From: Streptomyces nojiriensis
Lineage (GTDB): Bacteria; Actinomycetota; Actinomycetes; Streptomycetales; Streptomycetaceae
DNA length: 64,000 nt
Reading direction: 5' to 3'
NCBI RefSeq assembly: GCF_017639205.1
Contig: NZ_CP071139.1
Coordinates: 3,116,001 to 3,180,000 of the forward strand
Shown here in pieces: positions 16,370-24,769 of the stretch; within the stretch, counting starts at the first letter, position 1, and the number at the start of each line of letters is the position of its first letter. The position numbers and the translations under genes are program-made. The notes below the pieces were generated by a model, which saw only the letters and a program-made list of their open reading frames with translations, was not told the DNA's origin and did no database searches.

Positions 16370-18853
16370 ATGTCCGACTCCTGGCAGGGCCCCGGGACCT
16401 GGGACCCGCAGGCCTGGCCGTCCGAGCAGCCGGTCCAGGGGTACGAGGCGCACCAAGGCTACGAGGGGTACCGGGAGCACCAGCCGTATCCGGCGCCACA
16501 GCCGCAACAGGGACAGCCGCACCCGTACTCGTACCCGCACTCGCAGATCCACCAGGCGCCGCCGCAGGCCGACTTGGCCGGTCCGGCTGGTCCGGCCGAC
16601 CCTGTCGACCCGCTTGCCCTGGCCGACCCCGCCGAGGCCCGCGAGCCTGTCGAAGCCCCCGAAGCCCCCGAGGCCGCCGAAGCCACCGGCAGCCCGCGCC
16701 GGGCGCGCCGCCCCGCCCGCGGCAAGGGTGGGAGCCGAGGTGGGGCCCGAGGCGGGGCCCGCCCGCGTCGTCGCCGCCGATCCGGCCTCGTCAAGTTCGT
16801 CGCCTTCTGCGTGGTCGCCGCCTCCGGCAGCCTCCTCCTGTTCCGGGGCGACGAACTCCTCGACCGCCTCGGCTCCCCCACCGCCCCCGACAAGGCGGCC
16901 GGCACCCCCGCCCCCGAGCCGCCCGACCCCGGCCGGGTGCTCCAGGTCATCGCCCACCCCGACGACGACCTGTACTTCATGAACCCGGACCTGCGGTATT
17001 CCATATCCGCCGGCCACCCCGTCACCTCCGTCTATCTGACCTCCGGCGAGGCCGACGGCATCAACGCCGGCTCCGCCAAGGCCGCCACCACCAAGCCCGA
17101 CAAGGCCGCCTACGCCGAGGCCCGCCAGAACGGCATCCGCGCCGCCTACGCCAAGATGGCCACCGGCGACCGCGGCAGCCCCTGGACGCGCACGGTCGTC
17201 CCGACCAAGGGCGGCGGCCACGCCGAGGTCGACGTCCTCGTCGCCAAGCCCCAGGTCAACCTCGTCTGGTTGCAGCTCCGCGAGGCCGGCACCGTCTACG
17301 ACACCGCCCCGGACAGCCTGCACGGCCTGTGGGACGGCAAGGTCGCGCGCCTGGACTCCATGCTCGCGTCCGGCACCCCGGTCCAGCAGAAGTTCTCGTA
17401 CACCAAGGACCAGGTCGTCCAGACCCTCGTCGGCGTCCTGGAGCAGTACCGGCCGACCACCGTCCGCTCCCAGGACCCGACCCCCGGCCGGCATCCCGAC
17501 ACCAAGCGGTACACCGACCACCAGGACCACTTCTACGGCGCCCGGTTCGTACAGATGGCCACCGCCGCCTACGCCAAGGACGTCGCCGACCGCCCGCACT
17601 TCGCGGTGCAGAACTACTCCGGCTACATAAACGGCTCGCTCCCCAGCACCCTGGACCCGGACGAGGCCAAGGAGAAGCTGGACATCCTGGGCACCTACGC
17701 CTGGCTCGACCGGGAGAACCACTGCAACAGCCCGGCCGGCTGCGGCGACCTCAAGGTCTCCGACCAGCCGGGCGGCAACCGGTGGTCGGACTCCATCAAC
17801 TACACCCGCGGCACCAGCACCAGCTGGCTGACCTCCGACGCGGAGCACGGGCTGTGGGCCTTCAAGGTGCTCGACGGCCAGGTGGCGCTCTGGCATCGGC
17901 CCGGCCTCGTCGGCCGCTGGAAGGGCCCGGACCTGCTCCCCGGCACCGGTATGGACCCGGGCGTGAGCACCGTGACCCTGGCGGACGGCCGGATAGCCGC
18001 CTTCGGCACCCGCACCACCTTCGGCGCGAAGCCCACCGACTACAAGCGCGAGGTCGTCTACGTCGTCCAGAAGCAGCCGGGGGCCGAGGAGTTCACGGAG
18101 TGGCAGTCGCTCGGCACCCCCGAGACCGCGGACGAGACCTGGACCTCCGACATCAGCGCGCCCGCCGTATCGGTCGACGGCACCGGCCAGTTGGCGGCGT
18201 ACGTCCGCGACGGCGCGTACAGCCTGCGCGGCCGGGTGCAGCGGGCGGACGGCAGCTGGGGGCCCTGGGAGAAGTACGGCGGCACCGACCTGCACGGCTC
18301 CCCGGCCACCGCGACCGACGGCGCCGGGCGGCGCATGGTGTTCTGCGCCACCTCCAAGTCGGTGGTGGGCTGGGTGCAGCCGAAGCCGGGCGCCCCGCTG
18401 GGCCAGGTCACGGCCACCGGGCTGCCCGACACCACGCTCCCGCTGACCGCGGACGGCCGCGAGGGCGGGGTGCGGCTGTGGTTCCGCAAGCCCGGCTCCG
18501 GCAATGTCCGTACCGCCCTGATCACGGGAGAGGGCGGGCTGAAGGTGAGCCAGATGACCGACCTCGGCGGCCTCCAGGGCTTCGGCTCGGTGACGGCGAG
18601 CGGGCACGTGCTGGCGGGCCGCACGGCGGGCGGGCAGCTGGGCTCGGAGGCCGGGCCGGGGCGGCCGTGGGAACGGTCCCCGCTGATGTTCGTCGGCGCG
18701 CCCTCCTCCACGATGACCGGCAAGAGCCTGGTCAGCCTGGCGGTGGTGGGGCTCGACGCGCGGCTGTACGTGACCTCCTCGGCCGATGCGCCGAACGCGC
18801 ACCTGGCGCCGTGGCAGCCGGTGGGCCCGCGCAACGCGCCTGCGTCGCCGTAG
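16370..18853 (+). CDS. Membrane-anchored PIG-L family deacetylase
   Basis: 827 residues. The N-terminus is Gln/Pro/Tyr-rich, then Ala/Glu/Pro-rich and strongly basic (RRARRPARGKGG), followed by one membrane segment (about 140-162, VKFVAFCVVAASGSLLLF), so the bulk is outside the cell. The PIG-L (LmbE-like) domain begins with the zinc motif AHPDDD at 195-200 and includes SGEADG and DHQDHFYGARF; family members remove acetyl groups from GlcNAc-type substrates. The last ~400 residues form a repeated beta-rich region (propeller/lectin-like: AVSVDGTGQLAAYVRDG). GGAAGGAG precedes the ATG. Paralogue of the next gene. Substrate unknown, possibly cell-wall or extracellular polysaccharide. Confidence 0.88.
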   Translation: MSDSWQGPGTWDPQAWPSEQPVQGYEAHQGYEGYREHQPYPAPQPQQGQPHPYSYPHSQIHQAPPQADLAGPAGPADPVDPLALADPAEAREPVEAPEAPEAAEATGSPRRARRPARGKGGSRGGARGGARPRRRRRSGLVKFVAFCVVAASGSLLLFRGDELLDRLGSPTAPDKAAGTPAPEPPDPGRVLQVIAHPDDDLYFMNPDLRYSISAGHPVTSVYLTSGEADGINAGSAKAATTKPDKAAYAEARQNGIRAAYAKMATGDRGSPWTRTVVPTKGGGHAEVDVLVAKPQVNLVWLQLREAGTVYDTAPDSLHGLWDGKVARLDSMLASGTPVQQKFSYTKDQVVQTLVGVLEQYRPTTVRSQDPTPGRHPDTKRYTDHQDHFYGARFVQMATAAYAKDVADRPHFAVQNYSGYINGSLPSTLDPDEAKEKLDILGTYAWLDRENHCNSPAGCGDLKVSDQPGGNRWSDSINYTRGTSTSWLTSDAEHGLWAFKVLDGQVALWHRPGLVGRWKGPDLLPGTGMDPGVSTVTLADGRIAAFGTRTTFGAKPTDYKREVVYVVQKQPGAEEFTEWQSLGTPETADETWTSDISAPAVSVDGTGQLAAYVRDGAYSLRGRVQRADGSWGPWEKYGGTDLHGSPATATDGAGRRMVFCATSKSVVGWVQPKPGAPLGQVTATGLPDTTLPLTADGREGGVRLWFRKPGSGNVRTALITGEGGLKVSQMTDLGGLQGFGSVTASGHVLAGRTAGGQLGSEAGPGRPWERSPLMFVGAPSSTMTGKSLVSLAVVGLDARLYVTSSADAPNAHLAPWQPVGPRNAPASP

Positions 18854-18855
18854 AG

Positions 18856-18878
18856 CGGACGAATAGCGTCCGTATTTT
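18856..18878 (+). terminator. Short hairpin with T-run
   Basis: CGGACG (18856-18861) pairs with CGTCCG (18867-18872), followed by TATTTT. It begins three bases after the stop of the first PIG-L gene and resembles a classical intrinsic terminator. Confidence 0.7.
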
Positions 18879-18992
18879 GTGCCGGAAAAGCGCGGGTCAT
18901 CTGCGAATTCGGTGAACCAAGTCCGCCGATTCGACCTCTCTCTGACTGTTCGACGCTTTCTCCCGCCCAGAACGAGCCCGAGGCGTGACCCG

Positions 18993-21059
18993 ATGCCCGT
19001 GACCCGTCGCCGCTTCGCGGCCCTGCTCACCGTGCTGACAGCCGGCGCGACCGGCGTGCTCTCCGTGGCCGGCGGCCAGCAGACCACCGCCGAAGCCACC
19101 CAGGAGAAGAACCCGGCCGCGGCCCGGCCCGCGAGCGTCACCGCCGGTTCGGTCGTCCAGATCGTCGCCCACCCCGACGACGACCTGTTCTTCATGAACC
19201 CCGACCTCAGCCGGTCCCTGCTGTCCGGCACCCAGGTCACCACCGCCTACCTCACCTCCGGCGAGTCCGACGGCCGCAACGAGGCCCACGGCGGCGCCGC
19301 CTCCGACCCCGAACAGCCCGCCGACCGCGCCCACTACGCGGAGGCCCGGCAGAACGGCATCCGCTCCGCGTACGCGCAGATGGCCACCGGGGACCGCACC
19401 AGCGCGTGGAAGCGTACGGTCATGCCCACCGCCGGGGGCGGGCAGGCCGAACTCGACGTCCTCATAGCGAAGCCGCAGGTCAACCTGGTGTGGCTGATGC
19501 TCCGGGAGGCCCGCAGCACCGGCGGGGACACCCCCGAGAGCCTGCGCGGCCTGTGGAACGGCCGGATACCCGCGCTGGACGCCCAGCTCACCTCCGGCAC
19601 CCCGGTCAAGCAGCCGTTCACGTACACGAAGGACCAGCTCGTCCGGACGATAGCCGGGGTCCTGGACCAGTACCGGCCGACGACGATACGGATGCAGGAC
19701 CCGACGCCGAACCGGTACGGCGAGGACGGGACCGGCCGGTACACCGACCACCAGGACCACATGTACGGGGCCCGTTTCGTGCAGGCCGGCACCGCCGCCT
19801 ACGCCGCCGAGGTCAGCAGGCGCCCGCACTTCACGGTCCAGAGCTACCTCGGCTACCACAACAGCACCCTCCCGCACGCGCTGGACCCGCAGACCGCCGA
19901 GACCAAGACCGGGTTCCTGAAGACCTACGCCTGGCAGGACCGCCAGGACTACTGCGGCAGCCCGTCGGGCTGCGGCGACCGCAAGGTCGCGGGCAACCCG
20001 ACCGGGCGCAACTGGGCCCAGTCGCTGCGCTACACCCGCGCCGACAACACCTCCTGGCTGACGGAGGGAACGCCCGGCCGCCTGTGGGCCTTCGCCACGC
20101 TGGACGGCCAGAGCGCGTACTGGACCCGCAACGCCGCCGGCGACTGGGCGGGCCCGGTCTTCATCCCGGGGACGGGCATCGACCCGGGCGCCACCGCCGC
20201 CCGCCTCCCCGGCGGCCGCGTCGGCGTCCTCGCCACCCGCACCACCTTCGGCTCGACGCCCGCGGAGTACCGGCGCGAGGTCGTGTACGCCGTCCAGTCC
20301 GCGCCCGACGGCCCGTTCGGCTCGTGGCAGTCGCTCGGCACCCCGGAACGCACCGACGACGAGGGCACCTCGGCGATCAGCGCACCGGCGGCGTCCGTGG
20401 ACGCGCGGGGCCTGCTCACCGTCTACCTCCGCGACTCGCGCCGCACCCTGCGCGCCAGCACCCAGCAGCCGGACGGCGGCTTCTCCCCGTGGGAGCGGCT
20501 GGGCGGCGAGGACCTGCAGAGCGACCCGGTGACGGCGATCGACGCGGCCGGGCGGCGCCACGTGTACGCGACCACCACGACCTCCGTGCTGGCCTGGACC
20601 CAGCGCACCCCGGACACCCCGCTGCTCGGCCCCGCCCCGACGGGCCTGCCCGCCACCACGGTCCCCCTCTCGGCCGCCCCGGACGGCGCGGGCGTCCGCC
20701 TCTTCTTCCGCCGCCCGGACTCGGGGGTCGTGCGCACCGCCCTGGTCACGGCGGGCCCCTCGGTCCGGCCCCACGTCTCCAGCGTCACGGAGGCGGGCGG
20801 CCGCGCGGGCTACGGCGCGGTCGGCGCCGCGGGCCGCCTCATGGTGGGCCGCGCGGACAGCGGCACCATCAGCACCACGGGCCTCGGCGGCCCCCCGGCC
20901 TGGGTCGAATCCGGCATGCTCTTCGCGGGCGCCCCCTCAGCCGTCCTCGAACCCTCGGGCACCACCACGACGGCGGTCCTGGGCCTGGACGCCGAACTCC
21001 ACACGACAACGCCCCCCACCGCCCCCAACCGCCCCACCTGGCACCGCGCGGTCCACTGA
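18993..21059 (+). CDS. Exported PIG-L family deacetylase, paralogue
   Basis: 688 residues from ATG 18993. The N-terminus has a twin-arginine signal (VTRRRFAALL followed by a hydrophobic stretch ending near Ala-Glu-Ala), so this copy is probably folded before export, unlike its membrane-anchored neighbour. The PIG-L domain starts at AHPDDD (His60) and carries SGESDG and DHQDHMYGARF. The C-terminal ~370 residues are the same beta-rich repeated domain (AASVDARGLLTVYLRDS). An upstream in-frame ATG at 18879 overlaps the preceding terminator and is rejected. Substrate unknown. Confidence 0.88.
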   Translation: MPVTRRRFAALLTVLTAGATGVLSVAGGQQTTAEATQEKNPAAARPASVTAGSVVQIVAHPDDDLFFMNPDLSRSLLSGTQVTTAYLTSGESDGRNEAHGGAASDPEQPADRAHYAEARQNGIRSAYAQMATGDRTSAWKRTVMPTAGGGQAELDVLIAKPQVNLVWLMLREARSTGGDTPESLRGLWNGRIPALDAQLTSGTPVKQPFTYTKDQLVRTIAGVLDQYRPTTIRMQDPTPNRYGEDGTGRYTDHQDHMYGARFVQAGTAAYAAEVSRRPHFTVQSYLGYHNSTLPHALDPQTAETKTGFLKTYAWQDRQDYCGSPSGCGDRKVAGNPTGRNWAQSLRYTRADNTSWLTEGTPGRLWAFATLDGQSAYWTRNAAGDWAGPVFIPGTGIDPGATAARLPGGRVGVLATRTTFGSTPAEYRREVVYAVQSAPDGPFGSWQSLGTPERTDDEGTSAISAPAASVDARGLLTVYLRDSRRTLRASTQQPDGGFSPWERLGGEDLQSDPVTAIDAAGRRHVYATTTTSVLAWTQRTPDTPLLGPAPTGLPATTVPLSAAPDGAGVRLFFRRPDSGVVRTALVTAGPSVRPHVSSVTEAGGRAGYGAVGAAGRLMVGRADSGTISTTGLGGPPAWVESGMLFAGAPSAVLEPSGTTTTAVLGLDAELHTTTPPTAPNRPTWHRAVH

Positions 21060-21061
21060 CG

Positions 21062-21094
21062 CCGGGGCCCTGGGAATGTTCCCGGTGTCCCCGG
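21062..21094. terminator. Hairpin between convergent genes
   Basis: CCGGGG (21062-21067) pairs with CCCCGG (21089-21094), with an inner stem GGGAA-TG-TTCCC. It fills the gap between the convergent PIG-L gene and the gene ending at 21095. Confidence 0.7.
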
Positions 21095-21601
21095 CTACAG
21101 AACGGTGCTGCGGGCCCAGTACCGGGTTTGCAGGGCGGAGGATGCCTGGTAACGCCTGACCAGCTTCTCGAAGTGCTGTCCTTCAAGGGGAGAAGCAACC
21201 GTGCGCCGCGTGAGGATGTAGGGCTCGATCGCCGCCCACACCTGGGGAGGCGAACGATGGAAGCAGGCCAGGACGAGGTCGAAGTCCAGCAAGCGGCGGT
21301 CAACGAGGACGCCGAGCATTTCGAGTTGATCGTGAAGTTGCCAGAAGCTGTGGAAGTCATCGACGCCCAAGCGGGCCGGGTCGAATTCTTCAGGCGGCCC
21401 GAACTCTCCTGAGAGCAATCGGTACCGGAAGCCGCGAGCCATCGGAGAGTGGTACTTCTCTTGGAACGAAAGGAGAAGGTTCACGTGCCGTGCACTTCGG
21501 GCCTCCCTGATCTGCGAGTAGGCGAAGAACGACGCCACGATCACCACGAGAGCGCTGATCGCGGCACTCACGGCGGCCACGCCGGCCCATATGTCCCCCA
21601 T
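21095..21601 (-). CDS. Single-pass membrane protein, unknown
   Basis: 168 residues from ATG 21601 (MGDIWAGVAAV...). One N-terminal membrane helix (AAISALVVIVASFFAY), then a cytoplasmic helical domain of about 130 residues (QIREARSARHVNLLLSFQ, DFHSFWQLHDQLEMLGVLVD). This layout matches the DUF4760-like group of small membrane proteins. Monocistronic. Slightly AT-richer codon choice than its neighbours, which may hint at acquisition. Function unknown; it is similar in layout, not clearly in sequence, to the 142-residue protein at 23944. Confidence 0.75.
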   Translation of the reverse strand: MGDIWAGVAAVSAAISALVVIVASFFAYSQIREARSARHVNLLLSFQEKYHSPMARGFRYRLLSGEFGPPEEFDPARLGVDDFHSFWQLHDQLEMLGVLVDRRLLDFDLVLACFHRSPPQVWAAIEPYILTRRTVASPLEGQHFEKLVRRYQASSALQTRYWARSTVL

Positions 21602-21712
21602 GCCCTCAGTACAGCACTTGGCGGTCTTCCCGCCCAGACCGCGGGACCAGGCCTGCCGGGGTCTTGGCATCCTCTGCGCGGACGAAGTACGCCTCGATCA
21701 GCGGATCTCCAT

Positions 21713-22231
21713 CTAACCGCGCGGGCCGCGGGTCGCTTCGGCGCGGCGGAAGGCCTCTTCACAGGTGCGGCCGGAGCGGGTGGCAACCAGCGAAAGGGTG
21801 TCGACGAGGCCGCCGTTGGTGAATTCCAGACGCCAGGAACCGCTCTTCAGGGCCACCGCACCGACGGGCTCGCCCCGGCGGGCCGTGACCTGCCAGCCGC
21901 GTTCCTCCAGAGCGGTTTCGAGCGCCGCCAGCCGGCCGTCGTCGGCGGGGCCGTCGCCCCTCCAGTCCGCAATGCAGTCGGCGAGCTCCCCCTGCTCCGC
22001 GGGGTGCGGGGCGCCCGGGGTGAGCCCTGCGGCGGTGGCTGCGGCGGCGAGCTCCGCCGCGACCGTGCCACGCGACGGATCTCCCCCCACCCGGGCCGCA
22101 ACCTCCGCCCCGGCAGGCTCCCTCACCCAGCCGTCGAGCCCGTCCTCATCGTCCGAAGCCAACACGGCCCCACCGACGCCAAGCACCCCAACCCCCACAA
22201 GAGCCACCCACACACCCACGCCCCTGCTCAC
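21713..22231 (-). CDS. Exported protein of unknown function
   Basis: About 172 residues from GTG 22231 (VSRGVGVWVALVGVGVLGVG), with GGGGGAAG just upstream; GTG at 22246 would add five residues. The N-terminal hydrophobic segment is a signal peptide or anchor. The mature part has two cysteines (ADCIADW, RTCEEAF), which could form a disulfide, and the pattern LEERGWQVTARR. No family recognised. Its 3' neighbour region is the native downstream side of glnA2, so it was probably adjacent to glnA2 before the 2.4-kb insertion. Confidence 0.7.
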   Translation of the reverse strand: MSRGVGVWVALVGVGVLGVGGAVLASDDEDGLDGWVREPAGAEVAARVGGDPSRGTVAAELAAAATAAGLTPGAPHPAEQGELADCIADWRGDGPADDGRLAALETALEERGWQVTARRGEPVGAVALKSGSWRLEFTNGGLVDTLSLVATRSGRTCEEAFRRAEATRGPRG

Positions 22232-22318
22232 GCTCTTCCCCCACACCGGTATCTCCCGCGGCCCACCCGGACAGCAGCCACATGCTAGGCGGCGCCGGCC
22301 CGAGCGGACGAGACGACT

Positions 22319-22349
22319 CCGGGCCGGTGGTCGATGACCACCGGCCCGG
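22319..22349. terminator. Terminator, left copy (native glnA2 terminator)
   Basis: Perfect 14-bp stem CCGGGCCGGTGGTC (22319-22332), loop GAT, complement 22336-22349. The same stem with loop TTT occurs at 24702-24732 after the intact glnA2. The 23 bp 22310-22332 are identical to 24693-24715. Confidence 0.85.
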
Positions 22350-22373
22350 GGTGACGCGCGCTCTGACCTGGCC

Positions 22374-22454
22374 TTACAGGACCGGGAGGTTCTTGCGGAG
22401 TTCGAAGGCCGTGACCTCCGAGCGGTATTCCTCCCACTCCTGCTTCTTGTTGCG
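22374..22454 (-). pseudogene. Orphan 3'-end copy of glnA2 (81 bp)
   Basis: These 81 bp match 24770-24850, the last 27 codons of glnA2 including the stop, with a single mismatch (22413 G versus T). Homology stops abruptly at 22455, and no more of glnA2 is present. Together with the duplicated terminator it marks the far boundary of an insertion and behaves like an attachment-site repeat (attL/attR). Confidence 0.9.
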
Positions 22455-22565
22455 GAGGAAGTCATGCCCACCTCACCGGCCAGGCGCAACCTCTACAGAC
22501 CCCAGCCCAACCGGCATCTGAGAGGCCGTCATTGGTCATCGCCGGTGACCACCGGCCACCCTCCA

Positions 22566-22585
22566 ACGGCCCAGTAACGGCCCAG
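22566..22585. repeat. Paired ACGGCCCAG motifs, left end of island
   Basis: ACGGCCCAG at 22566-22574 and 22577-22585, 11 bp apart, in a 540-bp gene-free stretch (22455-22993). The arrangement is mirrored at 24666-24685. It may be a pair of recombinase arm-type sites. I see no credible gene in the rest of the stretch. Confidence 0.5.
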
Positions 22586-22993
22586 GCTTCTGCCGGACAC
22601 AACTTCCGACGGCTTCAACACCAGCTCCGGAGGTCCCGTGCCGTCCGCGCACAGTTGCTGGCCAGAAACGCACAACCCGCGAAGGGGGAGGTCTCCGTCC
22701 ACGAATTGGCTGCGGGGTCAGCCGGGCCTCGTTCTGCTCGTAGCGGTCGGCCGAGCGCTTAGAAAAGACTGTGGCGTGCTCAGGATCAGCAGGCTCGCGA
22801 ACCGTGGCGGAGCCTGCTGTCGTCCCTCAGAGAGGCGGCGTCACGCGCATTCACCGGAGGCAGCGATTCGGGCGCGGCCAAGAGGCGTCGATTATCGCAC
22901 TGACCTTGACGAAGTTACTTCGACTTCGACTTCCACTCACACCCGCAGACCACAGGCCTTGCCCTGAGGTACACGAAACGACAGGGTCTCCCA

Positions 22994-23947
22994 CTAAGCA
23001 CCGCTTGACGACCCTAGAACATACTGTCGCAACTGTTCCAGGAATTCCACATGCCGCTCATACGAAAGGTGCGAGGTAACGTTAACGATGCCGGTTCCAT
23101 ATTCATCCCGAGCCGTAACCGAGAACTTCATCAGGTTATCCTCGCCCCTGCCGGTGTCTTGATCGAATTTCTTGAACGCGATATGCACCTCATCCGCAAA
23201 TGCGAGCACCGAGACGTTGTCGGACTTGCCAAAAGAATGCCGAGCGGAAAGCGTGCCCATCTCTGCAGCATATTTAGGACCCGTCAACGCTTGCTCGTCA
23301 AGGAAGGCGCGAGTGGGGCCACTGAAGAGCTCTTCGAGCGGGAATCCAAGTTTGACTTTCGTCGCGGTAGCGTACGCTATCAGCTGAACCCTCTCACTTA
23401 TCTCCTCCCATCGCTTCGTGACTCCACAAGACGCCCAGATTATTTCCGCAAACTCTTTTGCTACGACGTCTGCCACCACGCCCTGTCCGGCTACTCTAGA
23501 AGTTATGCTTTCGAAATTAAACGCCATGGACAAGAGGGGTACGAAATCGTACTGGGTTGGGAATTTTCCACCCTCAAAGCCGATCACTACACCTGAGTCC
23601 TTCGTCCGCATCAGCTCCTTCAAGGCGTCGACTGTATCCAACTTGGCGATCTGTTCCCCTGAAAATTTTTTGAGTAGCGGCGCCAGGTTCAGCTGCGCCA
23701 AGCGGGCGTCGTACGTATCGCGCATTATCCTGACCAGCGTCGACGGGGCAACATGCTCCATCGGTATGGCACCAGAGGGCAGCACGAAATGAACCTCCGA
23801 TTGCCGTATATCAAGGATGAAATCCGGCTGCGCAACAGCGAGGCTTTCTCGGGTTTGCTCACGTCGCGCACTCGCCAAGGCACTTAGGGACGGAAGGCCA
23901 CCTTCGGGAGGGGGGGTGGGATTTTGCGGTGCTACCACGTTGATCAA
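22994..23947 (-). CDS. Unknown protein of the glnA2 island
   Basis: 317 residues. N-terminus is Pro-rich (QNPTPPPEGG), with no signal peptide or membrane helix; the rest alternates strands and helices (FILDIRQSEVHFVLPSGAI, AFADEVHIAFKKF, then NVTSHLSYERHVEFLEQL). No catalytic motif or named family recognised. The ATG overlaps the stop of the gene at 23944-24372 by four bases, so the two are co-translated. Codon use is clearly less G/C-biased than surrounding genes, a sign of transfer. A membrane protein plus soluble protein pair on a small island is consistent with a defence or immunity cassette, but that is inference. Confidence 0.75.
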   Translation of the reverse strand: MINVVAPQNPTPPPEGGLPSLSALASARREQTRESLAVAQPDFILDIRQSEVHFVLPSGAIPMEHVAPSTLVRIMRDTYDARLAQLNLAPLLKKFSGEQIAKLDTVDALKELMRTKDSGVVIGFEGGKFPTQYDFVPLLSMAFNFESITSRVAGQGVVADVVAKEFAEIIWASCGVTKRWEEISERVQLIAYATATKVKLGFPLEELFSGPTRAFLDEQALTGPKYAAEMGTLSARHSFGKSDNVSVLAFADEVHIAFKKFDQDTGRGEDNLMKFSVTARDEYGTGIVNVTSHLSYERHVEFLEQLRQYVLGSSSGA

Positions 23948-24372
23948 CCCCTAATTCTCAGCGAGAGCGCATCGTCTATTTCAGAGACGTGAGCGGCCGC
24001 AAGCAATCCCTCTCGCAGAGCGAGAAAGTCCTCATCTTGCAGAATGATTTCTGGCCGGTCGTGAATCTTCACCACGAGCAGATCGATGAACTGGTCCCGA
24101 AGGAGAGGAGGCAGCCACATCGCGGCCGAGATTATTTGAGCAAGCCGGGCGTCTTCCAACGTCACGCCTCTCTCAATTTCGTAGAGCTGAAGCCAAAGAG
24201 TCTCAATTGCTTGAATCCGATGCGGAACGAGAAGCATCAGTTCCTCATGGGATCGAATATCCCGATTCTGTTCCAGTTGAGATTTCAAGCTAATTCGAGC
24301 GATCAAAAACGACAGCAAGGCTGCGGCTAGCCCGACGCATCCCGTAACGATAGCTGGCCCGAGGGAAGCCAT
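23944..24372 (-). CDS. Small membrane protein of the glnA2 island
   Basis: 142 residues. One N-terminal membrane helix (VTGCVGLAAALLSFLIA), then a basic/charged stretch and an all-helical cytoplasmic domain (HRIQAIETLWLQLYEIERG, FIDLLVVKIHD). The ATG directly follows a TAG stop of the upstream small frame, with GAGGAG in that overlap as ribosome site. Codon use is AT-richer than the chromosome average here. Overlaps the 317-residue gene by four bases. Function unknown. Confidence 0.75.
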   Translation of the reverse strand: MASLGPAIVTGCVGLAAALLSFLIARISLKSQLEQNRDIRSHEELMLLVPHRIQAIETLWLQLYEIERGVTLEDARLAQIISAAMWLPPLLRDQFIDLLVVKIHDRPEIILQDEDFLALREGLLAAAHVSEIDDALSLRIRG

Positions 24373-24597
24373 CTACGCTCCTCTATCGGCGTCGTATCCA
24401 TATAGACGCTCCCAAGTTCGCGCCTGGCGATAGCGCGCGGTCGCACCCCTATGGTTAAGCATCCCGCTGGCATCTCGGACTGTCCACTCCAAGTAGTTGG
24501 CGGTACAGAGGTGACTCTGAACCGCACGCTGCGCCGCTACCTGTTGCCTGCGTCTATCGGAGGAGTGAGCTTGGCCGTTAGGAGCCGCGGTCGGCAA
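24373..24597 (-). CDS. Possible small or truncated gene heading the island operon
   Basis: A 74-codon frame ending in TAG immediately before the ATG of the 142-residue gene. The end (LEWTVRDASGMLNHRGATAR, then YRQARTWERLYGYD) looks protein-like, but the start region is uncertain and the frame may be the tail of a larger gene lost during insertion. Reported because the stop-start contact suggests coupling. Confidence 0.35.
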   Translation of the reverse strand: MPTAAPNGQAHSSDRRRQQVAAQRAVQSHLCTANYLEWTVRDASGMLNHRGATARYRQARTWERLYGYDADRGA

Positions 24598-24665
24598 GCC
24601 TGTCAGCGAGGGGCGAACCCGGAAGGCCGTGGACGGGGTCTACAAGGCTTCGGGTTCCGCGTCGG

Positions 24666-24685
24666 ACGGCCCCCAGACGGCCCAG
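24666..24685. repeat. Paired ACGGCCC(CC)AG motifs, right end of island
   Basis: ACGGCCCCCAG at 24666-24676 and ACGGCCCAG at 24677-24685, again 11 bp from start to start, eight bases before the repeated terminator segment. Counterpart of 22566-22585. Confidence 0.5.
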
Positions 24686-24701
24686 GGGCAGTGAGACGAC
24701 T

Positions 24702-24732
24702 CCGGGCCGGTGGTCTTTGACCACCGGCCCGG
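24702..24732. terminator. Terminator of glnA2, right copy
   Basis: Same 14-bp stem as at 22319-22349 with loop TTT. It lies 38 bp beyond the glnA2 stop on the minus strand and serves the intact gene. Confidence 0.85.
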
Positions 24733-24769
24733 AGTTTCGTGTGTGGCCCGCAGGGGCTCTGGCCTGGGG

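Larger units (their letters stand above)
22374..24769. mobile_element. Putative 2.4-kb integrative element or island at the 3' end of glnA2
   Basis: A 2396-bp segment lies between the two 81-bp copies of the glnA2 3' end. Its middle (about 22900-24600) is visibly less GC-rich than the rest and carries two overlapping unknown genes. Paired ACGGCCCAG motifs at 11-bp spacing occur near both ends (22566-22585 and 24666-24685). No integrase or transposase gene is visible, so it may be a remnant or a satellite mobilised in trans. The right copy restores the glnA2 coding end and terminator, as in elements that target gene 3' ends. Confidence 0.7.

Noticed and set aside
12923..18853. A 1976-codon plus-strand frame
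   Set aside because: The first two thirds are antisense to glnE; only 16370-18853 has protein features.
22455..22993. Integrase remnant left of the island genes
   Set aside because: Short frames in this stretch show no recombinase motif (no R...H-x-x-R...Y pattern).
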